Assembly: GCA_052035915.1 (NCBI GenBank)
Contig: JBPOHE010000030.1
Span: 1-52,524 of the forward strand
Direction of reading: 5' to 3'
DNA: 52,524 bases
Source of the DNA: JBPOHE01 sp052035915
Lineage (GTDB): Bacteria > Pseudomonadota > Gammaproteobacteria > Chromatiales > Chromatiaceae
Shown: one piece after another, positions 27,377 through 35,297 of the stretch
Position numbering within the stretch: the first letter of the stretch is position 1
How the letters are laid out: every line of letters begins with the position of its first letter
Position numbers and translations under genes: made by a program
Notes under the pieces: model-generated
The model's input: the letters and a program-made list of their open reading frames with translations, nothing else
The model's database searches: none
Told to the model about the DNA's origin: nothing

Positions 27377-27592
27377 GACGAGGTATCGGGTTGTTCTGTC
27401 GGGGAATCGAGTAAGCCTAGCTCGAACCGATGGCCCGGGCAGCGGGCCTGTTGAGGCATAAATAAGATATTTAGCGATATAAAATCAACTTGAAAAAAAT
27501 CGGCTTATCACCTATCAGTCGGCTCTCACCACCGCCGCGCACCGAACAGGTTCCCAAGTTTCGAAGCCGGGGGTTGTCCGAGTCTTTTCTTG

Positions 27593-27614
27593 AGGCGATT
27601 TCCGGCAATCGCCT
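27593..27614 (+). promoter_or_regulatory. Perfect hairpin in the gap 27377-27678
   Basis: AGGCGATT (27593-27600) and AATCGCCT (27607-27614) are exact complements around the loop TCCGGC. The 300-bp gap otherwise contains an A/T-rich stretch near 27460-27510 likely to hold the promoters of the divergent genes. A related but less perfect hairpin sharing TTCCGGCAATCGCCT is found at 38108-38139. Confidence 0.4.
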
Positions 27615-27678
27615 TATCGCCTGCTAGACTCCATGGCTGTGAAAATTATTTGAATCTCGAGAGGAGGAAAGTAAAACC

Positions 27679-28146
27679 ATGGGGCCATTCGAGCGTGTGA
27701 AGATCCAGGGCTCACCACCACCCTGGGGGGCGGTGCTCATCGACAAGTTCGTCGCCTCGGCGCTCCAGCGCGCCGCCAACGAGGGCGGGGCCTTACCGGA
27801 ACATTTTTGCCTGAGTCTCTGCCCCTGGGGGGAACGCAACAATATCGGTGGACCCGCCGCGGAGATGAATGATCTCTTCGACCCCCGCTTCCGACTGGTG
27901 CATTTCACCAATTGCGGGCGTCCCTATCTGGTGGCGCTGCTCATCGGCGAGGAGGCCCAGGCGCGTCAGCAACAGGTGATGCGCCACCTGCCCTGGTCGG
28001 AACACTATCTGGTGGAACTCCAGCCGGATCAGATTGTGCTGGAGTTCATCGGCGAGACCGAGGAACCTCTGGAGGAGGTGCCCGACGGGCGCGACCTCCG
28101 CACCCTGAAGGAACTCTTCGGTTCCGGGCAACTGGGGCACTTCTAG
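27679..28146 (+). CDS. Conserved hypothetical soluble protein
   Basis: 155 residues with a strong GAGGAGGAAA Shine-Dalgarno before the ATG. It has no signal peptide or membrane segment. Three cysteines occur (HFCLSLCPWG and FTNCGRPYL). The C-terminus is acidic (FIGETEEPLEEVPDG). Codon use matches the high-GC genes around it, so it is very likely expressed. I do not recognise the family, and its neighbours (a divergent MFS gene and a convergent small ORF) give no clue. Confidence 0.75.
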   Translation: MGPFERVKIQGSPPPWGAVLIDKFVASALQRAANEGGALPEHFCLSLCPWGERNNIGGPAAEMNDLFDPRFRLVHFTNCGRPYLVALLIGEEAQARQQQVMRHLPWSEHYLVELQPDQIVLEFIGETEEPLEEVPDGRDLRTLKELFGSGQLGHF

Positions 28147-28213
28147 CCCAAAATCCCCCTTCGCGGCGCGCGCTCGGACGATACCCAGGCCCAGGTCGGG
28201 CCTGGGGTCCGGC

Positions 28214-28471
28214 TCAACACCCCAGCTCAGCCAGTGTCGATCCCAGTATCGGTTCGGCGGACCGGGGATACTCGCTATCCGCCGACCCTTTCTGGCTTCT
28301 CAGCATCGCCAATTGCTGACGCAAGGCGCGCGCGGGGAGACTGGCCCAGCCCTGACGCCGCGCGGCGTAGTCCAGCAATTGTTGCAGATCATGTTCTTTT
28401 CTGACTTCCTGAAACACGGGGTTCGTTCCTCTGGTAATGGTAGGTTCTGGTTGTGGTAGTTCGTGGATCAA
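28214..28471 (-). CDS. Possible small helical protein
   Basis: The open frame runs from a TTG at 28471, but a GTG at 28417 with AGAGGA nine bases upstream is a better start and gives 67 residues. The product is predicted helical and hydrophilic (EHDLQQLLDYAARRQGWASL, ARALRQQLAML). It has no recognisable domain. It is weakly supported and could be a chance frame in GC-rich DNA; it is convergent with the gene ending at 28146. Confidence 0.35.
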   Translation of the reverse strand: MIHELPQPEPTITRGTNPVFQEVRKEHDLQQLLDYAARRQGWASLPARALRQQLAMLRSQKGSADSEYPRSAEPILGSTLAELGC

Positions 28472-28690
28472 TGCCGGTGTGACCCTCTGGCTTCTTCCGG
28501 GGTTCCCTTCAAACGGGGTCGAACCAAGCGAAATGTCGATCCCATCACCTTATTGTTTTTAGGGTGATCAGGGAGCGGGCGGCGCATCATCGGTTATCGG
28601 GCGGCCAGCCGCAACCTCTGGCGTGACCGGCCAGACCTTGGAATATGACCTTGACTTTCTGCCTGGGCTCAGCTAGCGTTCCGCCCCGTC

Positions 28691-28791
28691 TTAAGGGGAG
28701 TAGTCGCCTTTCCGCAGCGGGAAGGGCGCGCGTCAACAGGCTTGGCGGCAACGCCATGGCGCGCGCGGCCAGAGGCATGACGAGACCTTGG
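28691..28791 (+). ncRNA. yybP-ykoY manganese riboswitch
   Basis: The segment opens TTAAGGGGAGTAGTCG, carries GTCAACAGGCTTGG (28732-28745), a CGCCATGGCG hairpin and closes with CATGACGAGACCTTGG near 28777-28791. These are conserved blocks of the yybP-ykoY Mn2+ aptamer in the right order and spacing, as in the E. coli alx and mntP leaders; the AAGG/CCTT ends form P1. It precedes a GDT1-family gene and a TerC-family gene, both known targets of this class. About 190 nt separate it from the first start codon, enough for an expression platform, which I could not delimit. Confidence 0.88.
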
Positions 28792-28978
28792 ACTCGACGG
28801 GATGTCCGGCGTGGGGCTGGGCGCGTTCCGTCCAGTCCTCGGTTGACCGGCCCGGCCCCCTCAGAGGAAATCCAATGTCTTGCTTCTCTCCCTTCTCGGC
28901 TCCGGGGACCGCCTTGCGGCGGCCTCATCCCTGGCATGACGGCTTGCGTAGCCGGAACCAGATCCAGGAGGCCCGCCC

Positions 28979-29575
28979 ATGAACGAGTTGTTCGGCCAAT
29001 CTTTCGTGGAATGGCTCACCGCCGCCTCCACCACCTTCGGCCTGATCTTCCTCGCGGAGATGGGCGATAAAACCCAACTGGTCTGCATGACCCTGGCCGC
29101 CAAGCATCGGCATTGGCCGGTGCTGCTGGGTTCCATCGCCGCCTTTCTGGTGTTGAATACCCTGGCCGTGGTTTTTGGCGCCGGTCTGGCCCAATGGGTA
29201 CCCGAACGGGTGCTGGCCGGCATAGTCGCCGTATTGTTCGCCGTTTTCGGTATCCTATCCCTGCGCGCCAAGGAGGAGAGCGAGGACGAGGAGGTGGCGG
29301 AGCGCCCGGGACATGGCATTTTCCTCACCGCCTTTTTGATGCTCTTCCTCGCCGAGATGGGCGACAAGACGCAACTGGCGGTGGCCGGCATGGCCAGCAC
29401 CCTGCCGGCGGTTCCGGTCTGGGTCGGGGCCACCATCGCCCTCTCCGCGACCTCCGCCCTGGGCGTGGTGGCGGGGCGCAAGATCCTGGCGCGCATCCCC
29501 CTGCACCGCCTGCATCAGATCAGCGGCGTGTTTTTCCTGGTGCTGGCCGCGCTGGCCCTGATCAAGGTGTTCTGA
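28979..29575 (+). CDS. GDT1/TMEM165 (UPF0016) family manganese exporter
   Basis: 198 residues with six membrane segments in two repeats. Each repeat carries the family signature E-x-G-D-K-T-Q: LAEMGDKTQLVC near residue 22 and LAEMGDKTQLAV near residue 125. Between them is an acidic cytosolic loop (RAKEESEDEEVAE). Bacterial members export Mn2+ and eukaryotic ones move Mn2+/Ca2+. The yybP-ykoY riboswitch upstream supports a manganese role directly. AGGAGG precedes the ATG. The TerC-family gene follows 62 bp downstream, probably on the same transcript. Confidence 0.92.
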   Translation: MNELFGQSFVEWLTAASTTFGLIFLAEMGDKTQLVCMTLAAKHRHWPVLLGSIAAFLVLNTLAVVFGAGLAQWVPERVLAGIVAVLFAVFGILSLRAKEESEDEEVAERPGHGIFLTAFLMLFLAEMGDKTQLAVAGMASTLPAVPVWVGATIALSATSALGVVAGRKILARIPLHRLHQISGVFFLVLAALALIKVF

Positions 29576-29637
29576 GTAATCCCGGGCCGCGACCGACAGC
29601 GGCCCGGCTACCCGGCCCGGTCCAGATAAGGTGAATT

Positions 29638-30258
29638 ATGGAATCCGAACTACTGAATCAACTGGTTATCTTCGTACAGGTCATCTTCATCGACCTTGTG
29701 CTGGCCGGCGACAACGCCATTGTCGTCGGCATGGCCGCCGCCTCGGTGCCGGTGGAACAGCGCCGTCGGGTGATCGTCTGGGGAACGGCGGCGGCGGTGG
29801 TGCTGCGCATCCTCTTCGCCCTGCTGACCACCCAACTCCTCAAGATCATCGGCCTTACCCTGGCCGGCGGCCTGCTGCTCGCCTTCGTCGCCTATCAGAT
29901 GTATCGGGAGTTGCGCAGCCACGGCCAGGACGAAGTCACACCCGAGGAGGCGCTGGAGAAACAGGCCTCCCAACATCCAAAAACCGTCGCCGCCGCTGTC
30001 TGGCAGGTGGCGATGGCCGATCTGTCCATGTCCCTCGACAACGTCTTGGCGGTGGCTGGGGCCGCCAAGGATCATCTCGGCATGCTGGTGGCGGGTTTGG
30101 TGATCTCCATCATCATGATGGCCTTCGCCGCCAACCTGATTGCCAAGCTGATTCATCGCTATCGCTGGCTGGCCTGGGTGGGTCTGGCCATCATCGCCTT
30201 CGTCGCGGTGGACATGATCTACCGAGGCGGCCTCCAGGTCGCCTCGGCCATGGGCTGA
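29638..30258 (+). CDS. TerC-family integral membrane protein (YkoY/YjbE type)
   Basis: 206 residues with about seven membrane segments. The TerC signatures are FIDLVLAGDNAIVVGMAA near the N-terminus and MADLSMSLDNVLAVAGAA near residue 130; the acidic residues in these pieces are the proposed metal site. A charged loop (SHGQDEVTPEEALEKQ) divides the two halves. TerC proteins act in metal export, including Mn2+ supply to or from exoenzymes in other bacteria. It shares a transcript with the GDT1 gene behind a manganese riboswitch. AAGGTG lies five bases before the ATG. Confidence 0.9.
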   Translation: MESELLNQLVIFVQVIFIDLVLAGDNAIVVGMAAASVPVEQRRRVIVWGTAAAVVLRILFALLTTQLLKIIGLTLAGGLLLAFVAYQMYRELRSHGQDEVTPEEALEKQASQHPKTVAAAVWQVAMADLSMSLDNVLAVAGAAKDHLGMLVAGLVISIIMMAFAANLIAKLIHRYRWLAWVGLAIIAFVAVDMIYRGGLQVASAMG

Positions 30259-30275
30259 TCCTTCACGACCTTGCC

Positions 30276-30298
30276 CCGCCCGAAGGGATCCCGGGCGG
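30276..30298 (+). terminator. Possible hairpin terminator after the manganese operon
   Basis: CCGCCCG (30276-30282) and CGGGCGG (30292-30298) form a 7-bp GC stem with a nine-base loop, 18 bp after the TerC stop. There is no proper T-run after it (only CTTCCTCCCT), so it may be a weak terminator or an RNA-stabilising hairpin. Confidence 0.35.
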
Positions 30299-30319
30299 AG
30301 GCGCCATCTTCCTCCCTAT

Positions 30320-30332
30320 GTGACTAAGTCAC
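30320..30332. promoter_or_regulatory. Short perfect palindrome upstream of the cytochrome gene
   Basis: GTGACTAAGTCAC has 6-bp arms around a single central base and lies about 95 bp before the start of the TsdA-like gene. It could be an operator; its owner is unknown and chance occurrence is not excluded. Confidence 0.25.
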
Positions 30333-30425
30333 TGACTCCGCCTGGGGGGCGAGAAATAATCCTCCTCGACACCTGAAGCGACCATCCGGGTGTGCTGCCT
30401 TCCCACCACAGACGAGGAGTCCAGA

Positions 30426-31481
30426 ATGAAAACGATCTACACCAGTCTTGCGGCGCTTTTCCTCGCCCAAGCGGCTTGGGCCGACAATCTCGGCTTCGAC
30501 GGCACCATCGTTGAACCCGATTGCGCCGAGATGAGTTCCTGGTTCAACTGTCGCAAGATCGACAAGGCGCCGACCGCGGTGAAGCGCGGCTACGAATACA
30601 TCCACCACACCAGCAAAACTCTGGGGCCAGACGGCACCAAGAAGTTTCCCGACGGCACCCCCTACGCCACCACCAGCATCGCCTGTTCGAGCTGTCACTT
30701 TACCGGCGGTCATGTGCCCTCCGGCACACCCATGTACCAGTCTCCCGACAAATATCAGGGATTGCCCTACTTTCGCCCCTTGAATTACCGTCGTGACCTC
30801 AAGGACTCCATCATCGACTGCTTCCGCAACTGTATGAACAGTACCAGGACGATGTCCAAACGCGACCCGGTGATGAACGACATGGTGGCCTATATCCAAT
30901 GGTTGGCGGACGGCGTGACCGACCCGGCGATGGAAGGGTCAGGCTGGCCCAACCTCCCCGGTCATGCCCTGCCGGTGCTGGATCCCAACGTCGCCGCCAT
31001 GCAGGCGGACCCAGTCAATGGTCAGGCCCTGTATCAGAATCTCTGCGCGGATTGTCACAGCAAGGATGCCCCAGGCGCGGGCGAATACCGCCGGGGCGAG
31101 ACGCGGCCACGGGTGCCGGCGCTCTGGGGCGCCAACTCCTTCTCCCGCGGCGCCGCCTTCTACAACAGCCAGAACCTGGCCGGCTTCATCAAGAAGTTCA
31201 TGCCCTACGGTGATCCCGAGACCCTGACAGCCCAGGAGGCCCTGGACATCGCCGCCTACATCAATGATCAACCCCATCCGGACGGCATGGCTGACCAAAT
31301 GTTCTGCCACACCGAGACCGACGGTATCCCGGGATCGCTGCGCAAGCCGGCCTCCTGGTTGGTCGGATGCGAGTACCCGGGCGAGCCATTCAGCGACGAG
31401 CAGATCAAATACGGTCCCTGGCAGGAGATCACCACCTGGCGTAACAACGAGATCAGCCGCCTCAAGGCCAACATGAACTGA
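30426..31481 (+). CDS. TsdA-like dihaem cytochrome c (possible thiosulfate dehydrogenase family)
   Basis: 351 residues from the ATG at 30426 (GAGGAG upstream). A Sec signal peptide covers about residues 1-19 (cleaved after AAWA). Two haem sites are present: CSSCH at 87-91 and CADCH at 207-211. After the first haem the layout resembles TsdA: FTGGHVPSG, then DSIIDCFRNCMN, where TsdA has a DCF-x-RS-x-NG segment that carries the unusual Cys haem ligand (here C132), then MVAYIQWLADGV. TsdA oxidises thiosulfate to tetrathionate or reduces tetrathionate in the periplasm. The DCF match supports the family; the rest of the NG signature is not conserved, so the substrate may differ. An exported TPP-type enzyme follows. 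Confidence 0.75.
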   Translation: MKTIYTSLAALFLAQAAWADNLGFDGTIVEPDCAEMSSWFNCRKIDKAPTAVKRGYEYIHHTSKTLGPDGTKKFPDGTPYATTSIACSSCHFTGGHVPSGTPMYQSPDKYQGLPYFRPLNYRRDLKDSIIDCFRNCMNSTRTMSKRDPVMNDMVAYIQWLADGVTDPAMEGSGWPNLPGHALPVLDPNVAAMQADPVNGQALYQNLCADCHSKDAPGAGEYRRGETRPRVPALWGANSFSRGAAFYNSQNLAGFIKKFMPYGDPETLTAQEALDIAAYINDQPHPDGMADQMFCHTETDGIPGSLRKPASWLVGCEYPGEPFSDEQIKYGPWQEITTWRNNEISRLKANMN

Positions 31482-31637
31482 GTCCGGTTCAAACCGGGTC
31501 TGGATGAGCAGGCGCTGGGGATGGCATCCCCGACGCCTGTTGTCATTTCATCCGCTGGCTGGTGATACCTTGACGGTCAGGTCTATGCTTGGCTCAACGG
31601 ACCCCGGGGTCCGAGGTAACGTCGGGAGGCGAGGGCC

Positions 31638-32942
31638 ATGTTGAGGTATTACGATATTACGCGACGGCGCTTTCTCCGCATCGCCGGTTTGACTACTCTC
31701 GAGACCATGTTGGCCTCGGCGGCGATCAGAACCGCGACCGCCGGGGAAGCGGCACAACCAAGTACGCCAATCCCTTCCATGCGGGCCGATGAGGCCCTGG
31801 CCATGGCCCTGATCGACGCCGATGTCGCCCTGGTCACCTCGGTACCGGCCACGGCCACGGCGCAGATCTTCGACGCCTACAACAGGTTGAGCGGACAGAA
31901 TCAGCCCTTTTCCTTCAACGAAGAGGTCGCCTACAGCCTCAGCCATGGCTGCGCCCTGAGCGGACGACGTGCCGCCGCGGTCATCAAGGCCCATGGCCTG
32001 GCCAAGGCCGCCAACAGCCTCATCGATTCCCTCACCGCCGGGACCACCGCCGGGCTCGTGGTCATCGTGACCCACGACAAGACCGGCGGTCATTCGGACA
32101 ACATCTTCGATCTGTCCGCCTTACTCAAGGGCACCGGCATTCCCTTCCGGATGCCGGACAAAGGGGCCTTCTACCAGGATCTGCTGTCCTGTTTCCTTTG
32201 GTCCGAGCAACTGGGGCTGCCGGTGGCGGTCTTTGTCGATAGCGACGATCTTGGCGCCTCGGTCGAGCTGGCGCGCACCAGGTTACCGGCCCCGATCCGC
32301 CGCTATAGCCGCGAACCCCTGTTCCATGTGCTCTGCCCACCGCTCGCGGGATATCAGCATCGGGTGCTGCAGGCGCGGCTGGCCGGTCAGCCGCCACCCC
32401 CGACCGCGGACGCGCCGCGTCTTTCCATCCCCGACGGCCTGCCGCCTAAATGGCAAGCCGCTGTCCAGCCCTATCTCCCCCTGTTTGCGGCCTTTCGCCA
32501 GGTACGGGAACAGGAGGGCATCGACTGGGTGAGCGGCGATACCGGCCTGGGGACCCTGTTCGCCTTCAGCCCCTTCGATTGTGTCGATGTTTGCACCTAT
32601 TACGGCGGCAGCCTGCCCCTGGCCTTGGGGGCGCAACTGGGCGGGAGGAGGGCGGTCTGGGCGGTGAGCGGGGATTATGCCTTCATCGCCGCTGGTCATC
32701 TGGGACTGGTCGAGGCGGTGGCCCGCGAACGGCCGCTCAAGATCCTGCTGCTCCGCAACGACTGTGCCCTGGCTACCGGCGGCCAACCCATACCGCCGAA
32801 GCTGTTGGATCATCTGCTCGCAGGCTACCGAGAACGGGTGCGGGTGCTGCGAAACCCCCAGGACAGCGAGGCCGCCCGAAGCTTACTTACCCAGGCGGCG
32901 CGATCCCCGGGCCTGGAGATCATCCTCGCCGAATATGTCTGA
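31638..32942 (+). CDS. Thiamine-diphosphate enzyme with Tat-like signal (IorA/sulfopyruvate-decarboxylase-like)
   Basis: 434 residues; GGGAGG precedes the ATG. The N-terminus is DITRRRFLRIAGL (twin Arg within residues 9-11), then a hydrophobic stretch and ATAGEAA, a typical Tat signal. The PYR-type domain follows (TSVPATATAQIFDAYNR; the FNEEVAYSLSHG Glu would activate TPP; HGLAKAANSLIDSL; THDKTGGHSDN), as in indolepyruvate oxidoreductase alpha chains. The C-terminal TPP-binding domain spans about 280-430, with GDYAF...LLLRND (345-376) in the place of the GDG...NN motif. IorA's ferredoxin tail and a partner IorB gene are absent. TPP enzymes are normally cytosolic, so export is unusual. It lies 157 bp after the TsdA-like cytochrome. 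Confidence 0.75.
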   Translation: MLRYYDITRRRFLRIAGLTTLETMLASAAIRTATAGEAAQPSTPIPSMRADEALAMALIDADVALVTSVPATATAQIFDAYNRLSGQNQPFSFNEEVAYSLSHGCALSGRRAAAVIKAHGLAKAANSLIDSLTAGTTAGLVVIVTHDKTGGHSDNIFDLSALLKGTGIPFRMPDKGAFYQDLLSCFLWSEQLGLPVAVFVDSDDLGASVELARTRLPAPIRRYSREPLFHVLCPPLAGYQHRVLQARLAGQPPPPTADAPRLSIPDGLPPKWQAAVQPYLPLFAAFRQVREQEGIDWVSGDTGLGTLFAFSPFDCVDVCTYYGGSLPLALGAQLGGRRAVWAVSGDYAFIAAGHLGLVEAVARERPLKILLLRNDCALATGGQPIPPKLLDHLLAGYRERVRVLRNPQDSEAARSLLTQAARSPGLEIILAEYV

Positions 32943-32998
32943 GCCGGTTTGGCTTTCAAGCCGGTGGCGTGGGCGCTGGCCCCGGATTCATCGCTGAG

Positions 32999-33125
32999 TT
33001 GTTCCGGGCCTCGACCAAAAATGGCCATTTTTTGTTCTTATTATGAGAACAATGCGGCAATTATTAGCATAATTGTTCTCTTTTAGAGAACATAAAACCA
33101 GACCCAAGAGCTTGTGCCCGAGAGC
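32999..33125 (+). repeat. Twin-palindrome intergenic repeat, family D, copy 4
   Basis: This is the best-preserved copy: GTTGTTCCGGGCCTCGACC, AAAAATGGCCATT, palindrome TTGTTCTTATTATGAGAACAA (33032-33052), an A/T-rich spacer, then AATTGTTCTC-TTTTA-GAGAACAT (33071-33092), AAAACC and CCCAAGAGC...TGCCCGAGAGC. It lies in the 478-bp gap 32943-33420 between the TPP-enzyme gene and the caspase-like gene, together with the GTAGGCTGG repeat. Confidence 0.88.
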
Positions 33126-33148
33126 TGCCTATCGACATCCGGGTCGAA

Positions 33149-33238
33149 GTAGGCTGAGGTTGAGGCGCGAAGCGCCGAAACCCAGCTTCTTAGTGTGGGC
33201 AAAAGTGCTGGGATTCGCTTCGCTCATCGCCAGCCTAC
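33149..33238 (+). repeat. GTAGGCTGG palindromic repeat, family E, copy 2 (variant)
   Basis: It starts GTAGGCTGAGGTTGAGGCGC and ends CGCTCATCGCCAGCCTAC. It has the family core but with an insertion in the loop (AGTGTGGGCAAAAG in place of a shorter loop) and without the long flanking match shared by the copies at 3381 and 52401. Confidence 0.85.
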
Positions 33239-33420
33239 CTCATCTCTCTGAATACATGGCCTGATTCCTCAGGCTAAGGCGGGTTTGGGCGCCAGCCCCT
33301 GTTGTTGCCAACCCAGCCGAGGTCCGGACCCCGGCTGTCGGAAAGCGGGCGAGTGGCTACAATGGGCGAGAAACATGTATCCATAAGCCCATCCGATGTG
33401 GAGGTGACCAAAAGAAAGCT

Positions 33421-35283
33421 ATGGGGTTGAAGTGGCGAACTTGGGCCTGTGGCCTCATCTGGGTGTTGGCTTGGAATCCCGGCGGTTCCTGGGCGGAAAA
33501 GCGGGTAGCGCTGGTGATCGGCAATAACGCCTATCAGCAGGTGACCCCCTTGGCCAAGGCGGTCAACGATGCCCGGGCCATCGATAAAGAGCTGCAGGAA
33601 CTCGGCTTCGAGGTGCTGCTGCGCACCGACGTCGACCGTCGGGGGCTCCTGAAGGCCCGCAGGGAATTCGTGGATCGACTCTCCGGCGGCGATGTGGCGG
33701 TCTTGTTCTATGCCGGCCATGGGGTGCAACTCCAGGGAACCAACTACCTGCTGCCGGTGGACATCAAGGCGGATCGGGAACAAGACGTGATCGACGAGGC
33801 CATCGATCTTGCCAGCCTCTTACAGCAGATGGCGGATCGGCGCGCCAGGTTCAGCCTGGCGATCATCGATGCCTGCCGCAACAATCCCTTCAAAGGCCAA
33901 GGCCGAGGCATCGGCGCCACCCGGGGCTTGACCACCCTGTCGGCCCCCAATGGGCTGATGGTGATCTATTCCGCCGGGGCCAACGAGGAAGCCATGGATG
34001 CCTTGGGCGATCAGGACCACAACCCCAATAGCCTTTTCACCCGGGAACTGATCAAGGTCGTCCGGCAGCCCGGGCTGCGGGTCGACGAAGCGGTGAAAAA
34101 AGCCCGCAGCGAGGTCAAGCGGATGGCGGCCAGCGTCGGGCATCAACAGAATCCGGCCATCTATGACCAGACCGATGGGGACTTCTATTTTCGTCTGCCG
34201 TTGGAGACTCCGACCGAGCCCAATCCCAGGCTGGTGGCTCTCCCCACGGGCGGAAGCGAGGAGCGGTTGAAGGCCGAACTGGAACTGGAGTATTGGAAAT
34301 CGATTCGCGATAGCCGTAATGCCGATCGCTTCAGGGAGTACCTGCACAAATACCCGGGGGGGGAGTTCGTGGGGATCGCCAAGGACAAGCTGGCGGAATT
34401 GGAAAGCGGGACGGCGTCCCTCAAGCCACTGCTCCCAACACCGGCAAGCTCGCCCCAGCCGGTCGCCGCGGTGAATTCCCGGTCGAGCACAGCGGAACCC
34501 GAGATGCTTTCCATCAAGGGCGGGAGCTTCATCATGGGCAGTCCCAAGGAGGAAGCGGGACGCAAAGGCGACGAAAACCAGCAGCCGGTGACCCTGAAGG
34601 ACTTCAAGATCGGCAAATACGAAGTCACGGTGGGACAATTCCGTCGCTTTGTCGAGGCGACCGGCTACAAAACCCAGGCGGAGACCGGCGATGGTTGCTA
34701 CGGCTGGACCGGCCGCGACTGGGAAAAGCGCCAGGACTTTCACTGGCGCAACCTGGGTTTCCCCCAGGCAGACGACCAGCCGGTGGCCTGTGTCTCCTGG
34801 AATGACGCCATGGCTTATAGCCAATGGCTCTCCAAGCAAACAGGCAAACAGTATCGCTTACCGACCGAAGCCGAATGGGAATACGCCGCCCGGGGAGGAA
34901 GCGGGACAACCTATTGGTGGGGGGGCTCGGCCTCCCATGACCGAGCCAATTATGGCAAGGACGAGTGTTGCGGACCCGTGGTGATGGACAAGGACCGCTG
35001 GGAGTTCACCGCGACGGTGGGTTCATTCGCCCCCAATCCCTGGGGCCTCCATGACACGGCCGGAAATGTATGGGAATGGACCTGCTCGGCCTATACGGAA
35101 AACTATGATGGCCGCGAAAGGCAATGCGCGGGTAGGAATGAGGCCGGTGCCCAGCGCGTACTTCGCGGCGGCTCCTGGGTCAATTCATCCGCCTGGATCC
35201 GTTCCGCCTCCCGCAATTGGGGACCCCCGGGTCACCGCTATGCCAACCAGGGGTTTCGTCTGGCCCAGAGCGAACCTCAGTAG
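33421..35283 (+). CDS. Secreted caspase-like (peptidase C14) protein with C-terminal SUMF1/FGE-fold domain
   Basis: 620 residues. A signal peptide covers about 1-25 (cleaved after GGSWA). The caspase-like domain spans about 28-260: KRVALVIGNNAYQ, then LFYAGHG with catalytic His100 and IIDACRNNPF with catalytic Cys152. A linker contains a short repeat (YWKSIRDSRNADRFREYL, HKYPGGEF) also found in the protein at 38133. Residues about 360-615 are a formylglycine-generating-enzyme fold (KGGSFIMGSP, LPTEAEWEYAARGG, NVWEWT, RVLRGGSW, NQGFRLA). The paired cysteines of true FGE near GGS are absent, so this domain more likely binds a ligand than oxidises cysteine. It faces a convergent Ser/Thr kinase gene only 15 bp away. 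Confidence 0.9.
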   Translation: MGLKWRTWACGLIWVLAWNPGGSWAEKRVALVIGNNAYQQVTPLAKAVNDARAIDKELQELGFEVLLRTDVDRRGLLKARREFVDRLSGGDVAVLFYAGHGVQLQGTNYLLPVDIKADREQDVIDEAIDLASLLQQMADRRARFSLAIIDACRNNPFKGQGRGIGATRGLTTLSAPNGLMVIYSAGANEEAMDALGDQDHNPNSLFTRELIKVVRQPGLRVDEAVKKARSEVKRMAASVGHQQNPAIYDQTDGDFYFRLPLETPTEPNPRLVALPTGGSEERLKAELELEYWKSIRDSRNADRFREYLHKYPGGEFVGIAKDKLAELESGTASLKPLLPTPASSPQPVAAVNSRSSTAEPEMLSIKGGSFIMGSPKEEAGRKGDENQQPVTLKDFKIGKYEVTVGQFRRFVEATGYKTQAETGDGCYGWTGRDWEKRQDFHWRNLGFPQADDQPVACVSWNDAMAYSQWLSKQTGKQYRLPTEAEWEYAARGGSGTTYWWGGSASHDRANYGKDECCGPVVMDKDRWEFTATVGSFAPNPWGLHDTAGNVWEWTCSAYTENYDGRERQCAGRNEAGAQRVLRGGSWVNSSAWIRSASRNWGPPGHRYANQGFRLAQSEPQ

Positions 35284-35297
35284 CCAGAGAAACCCCG

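Noticed and set aside
33421..35283. Sulfatase-activating FGE function for the SUMF1 domain
   Set aside because: The catalytic cysteine pair is absent and no sulfatase is encoded nearby.
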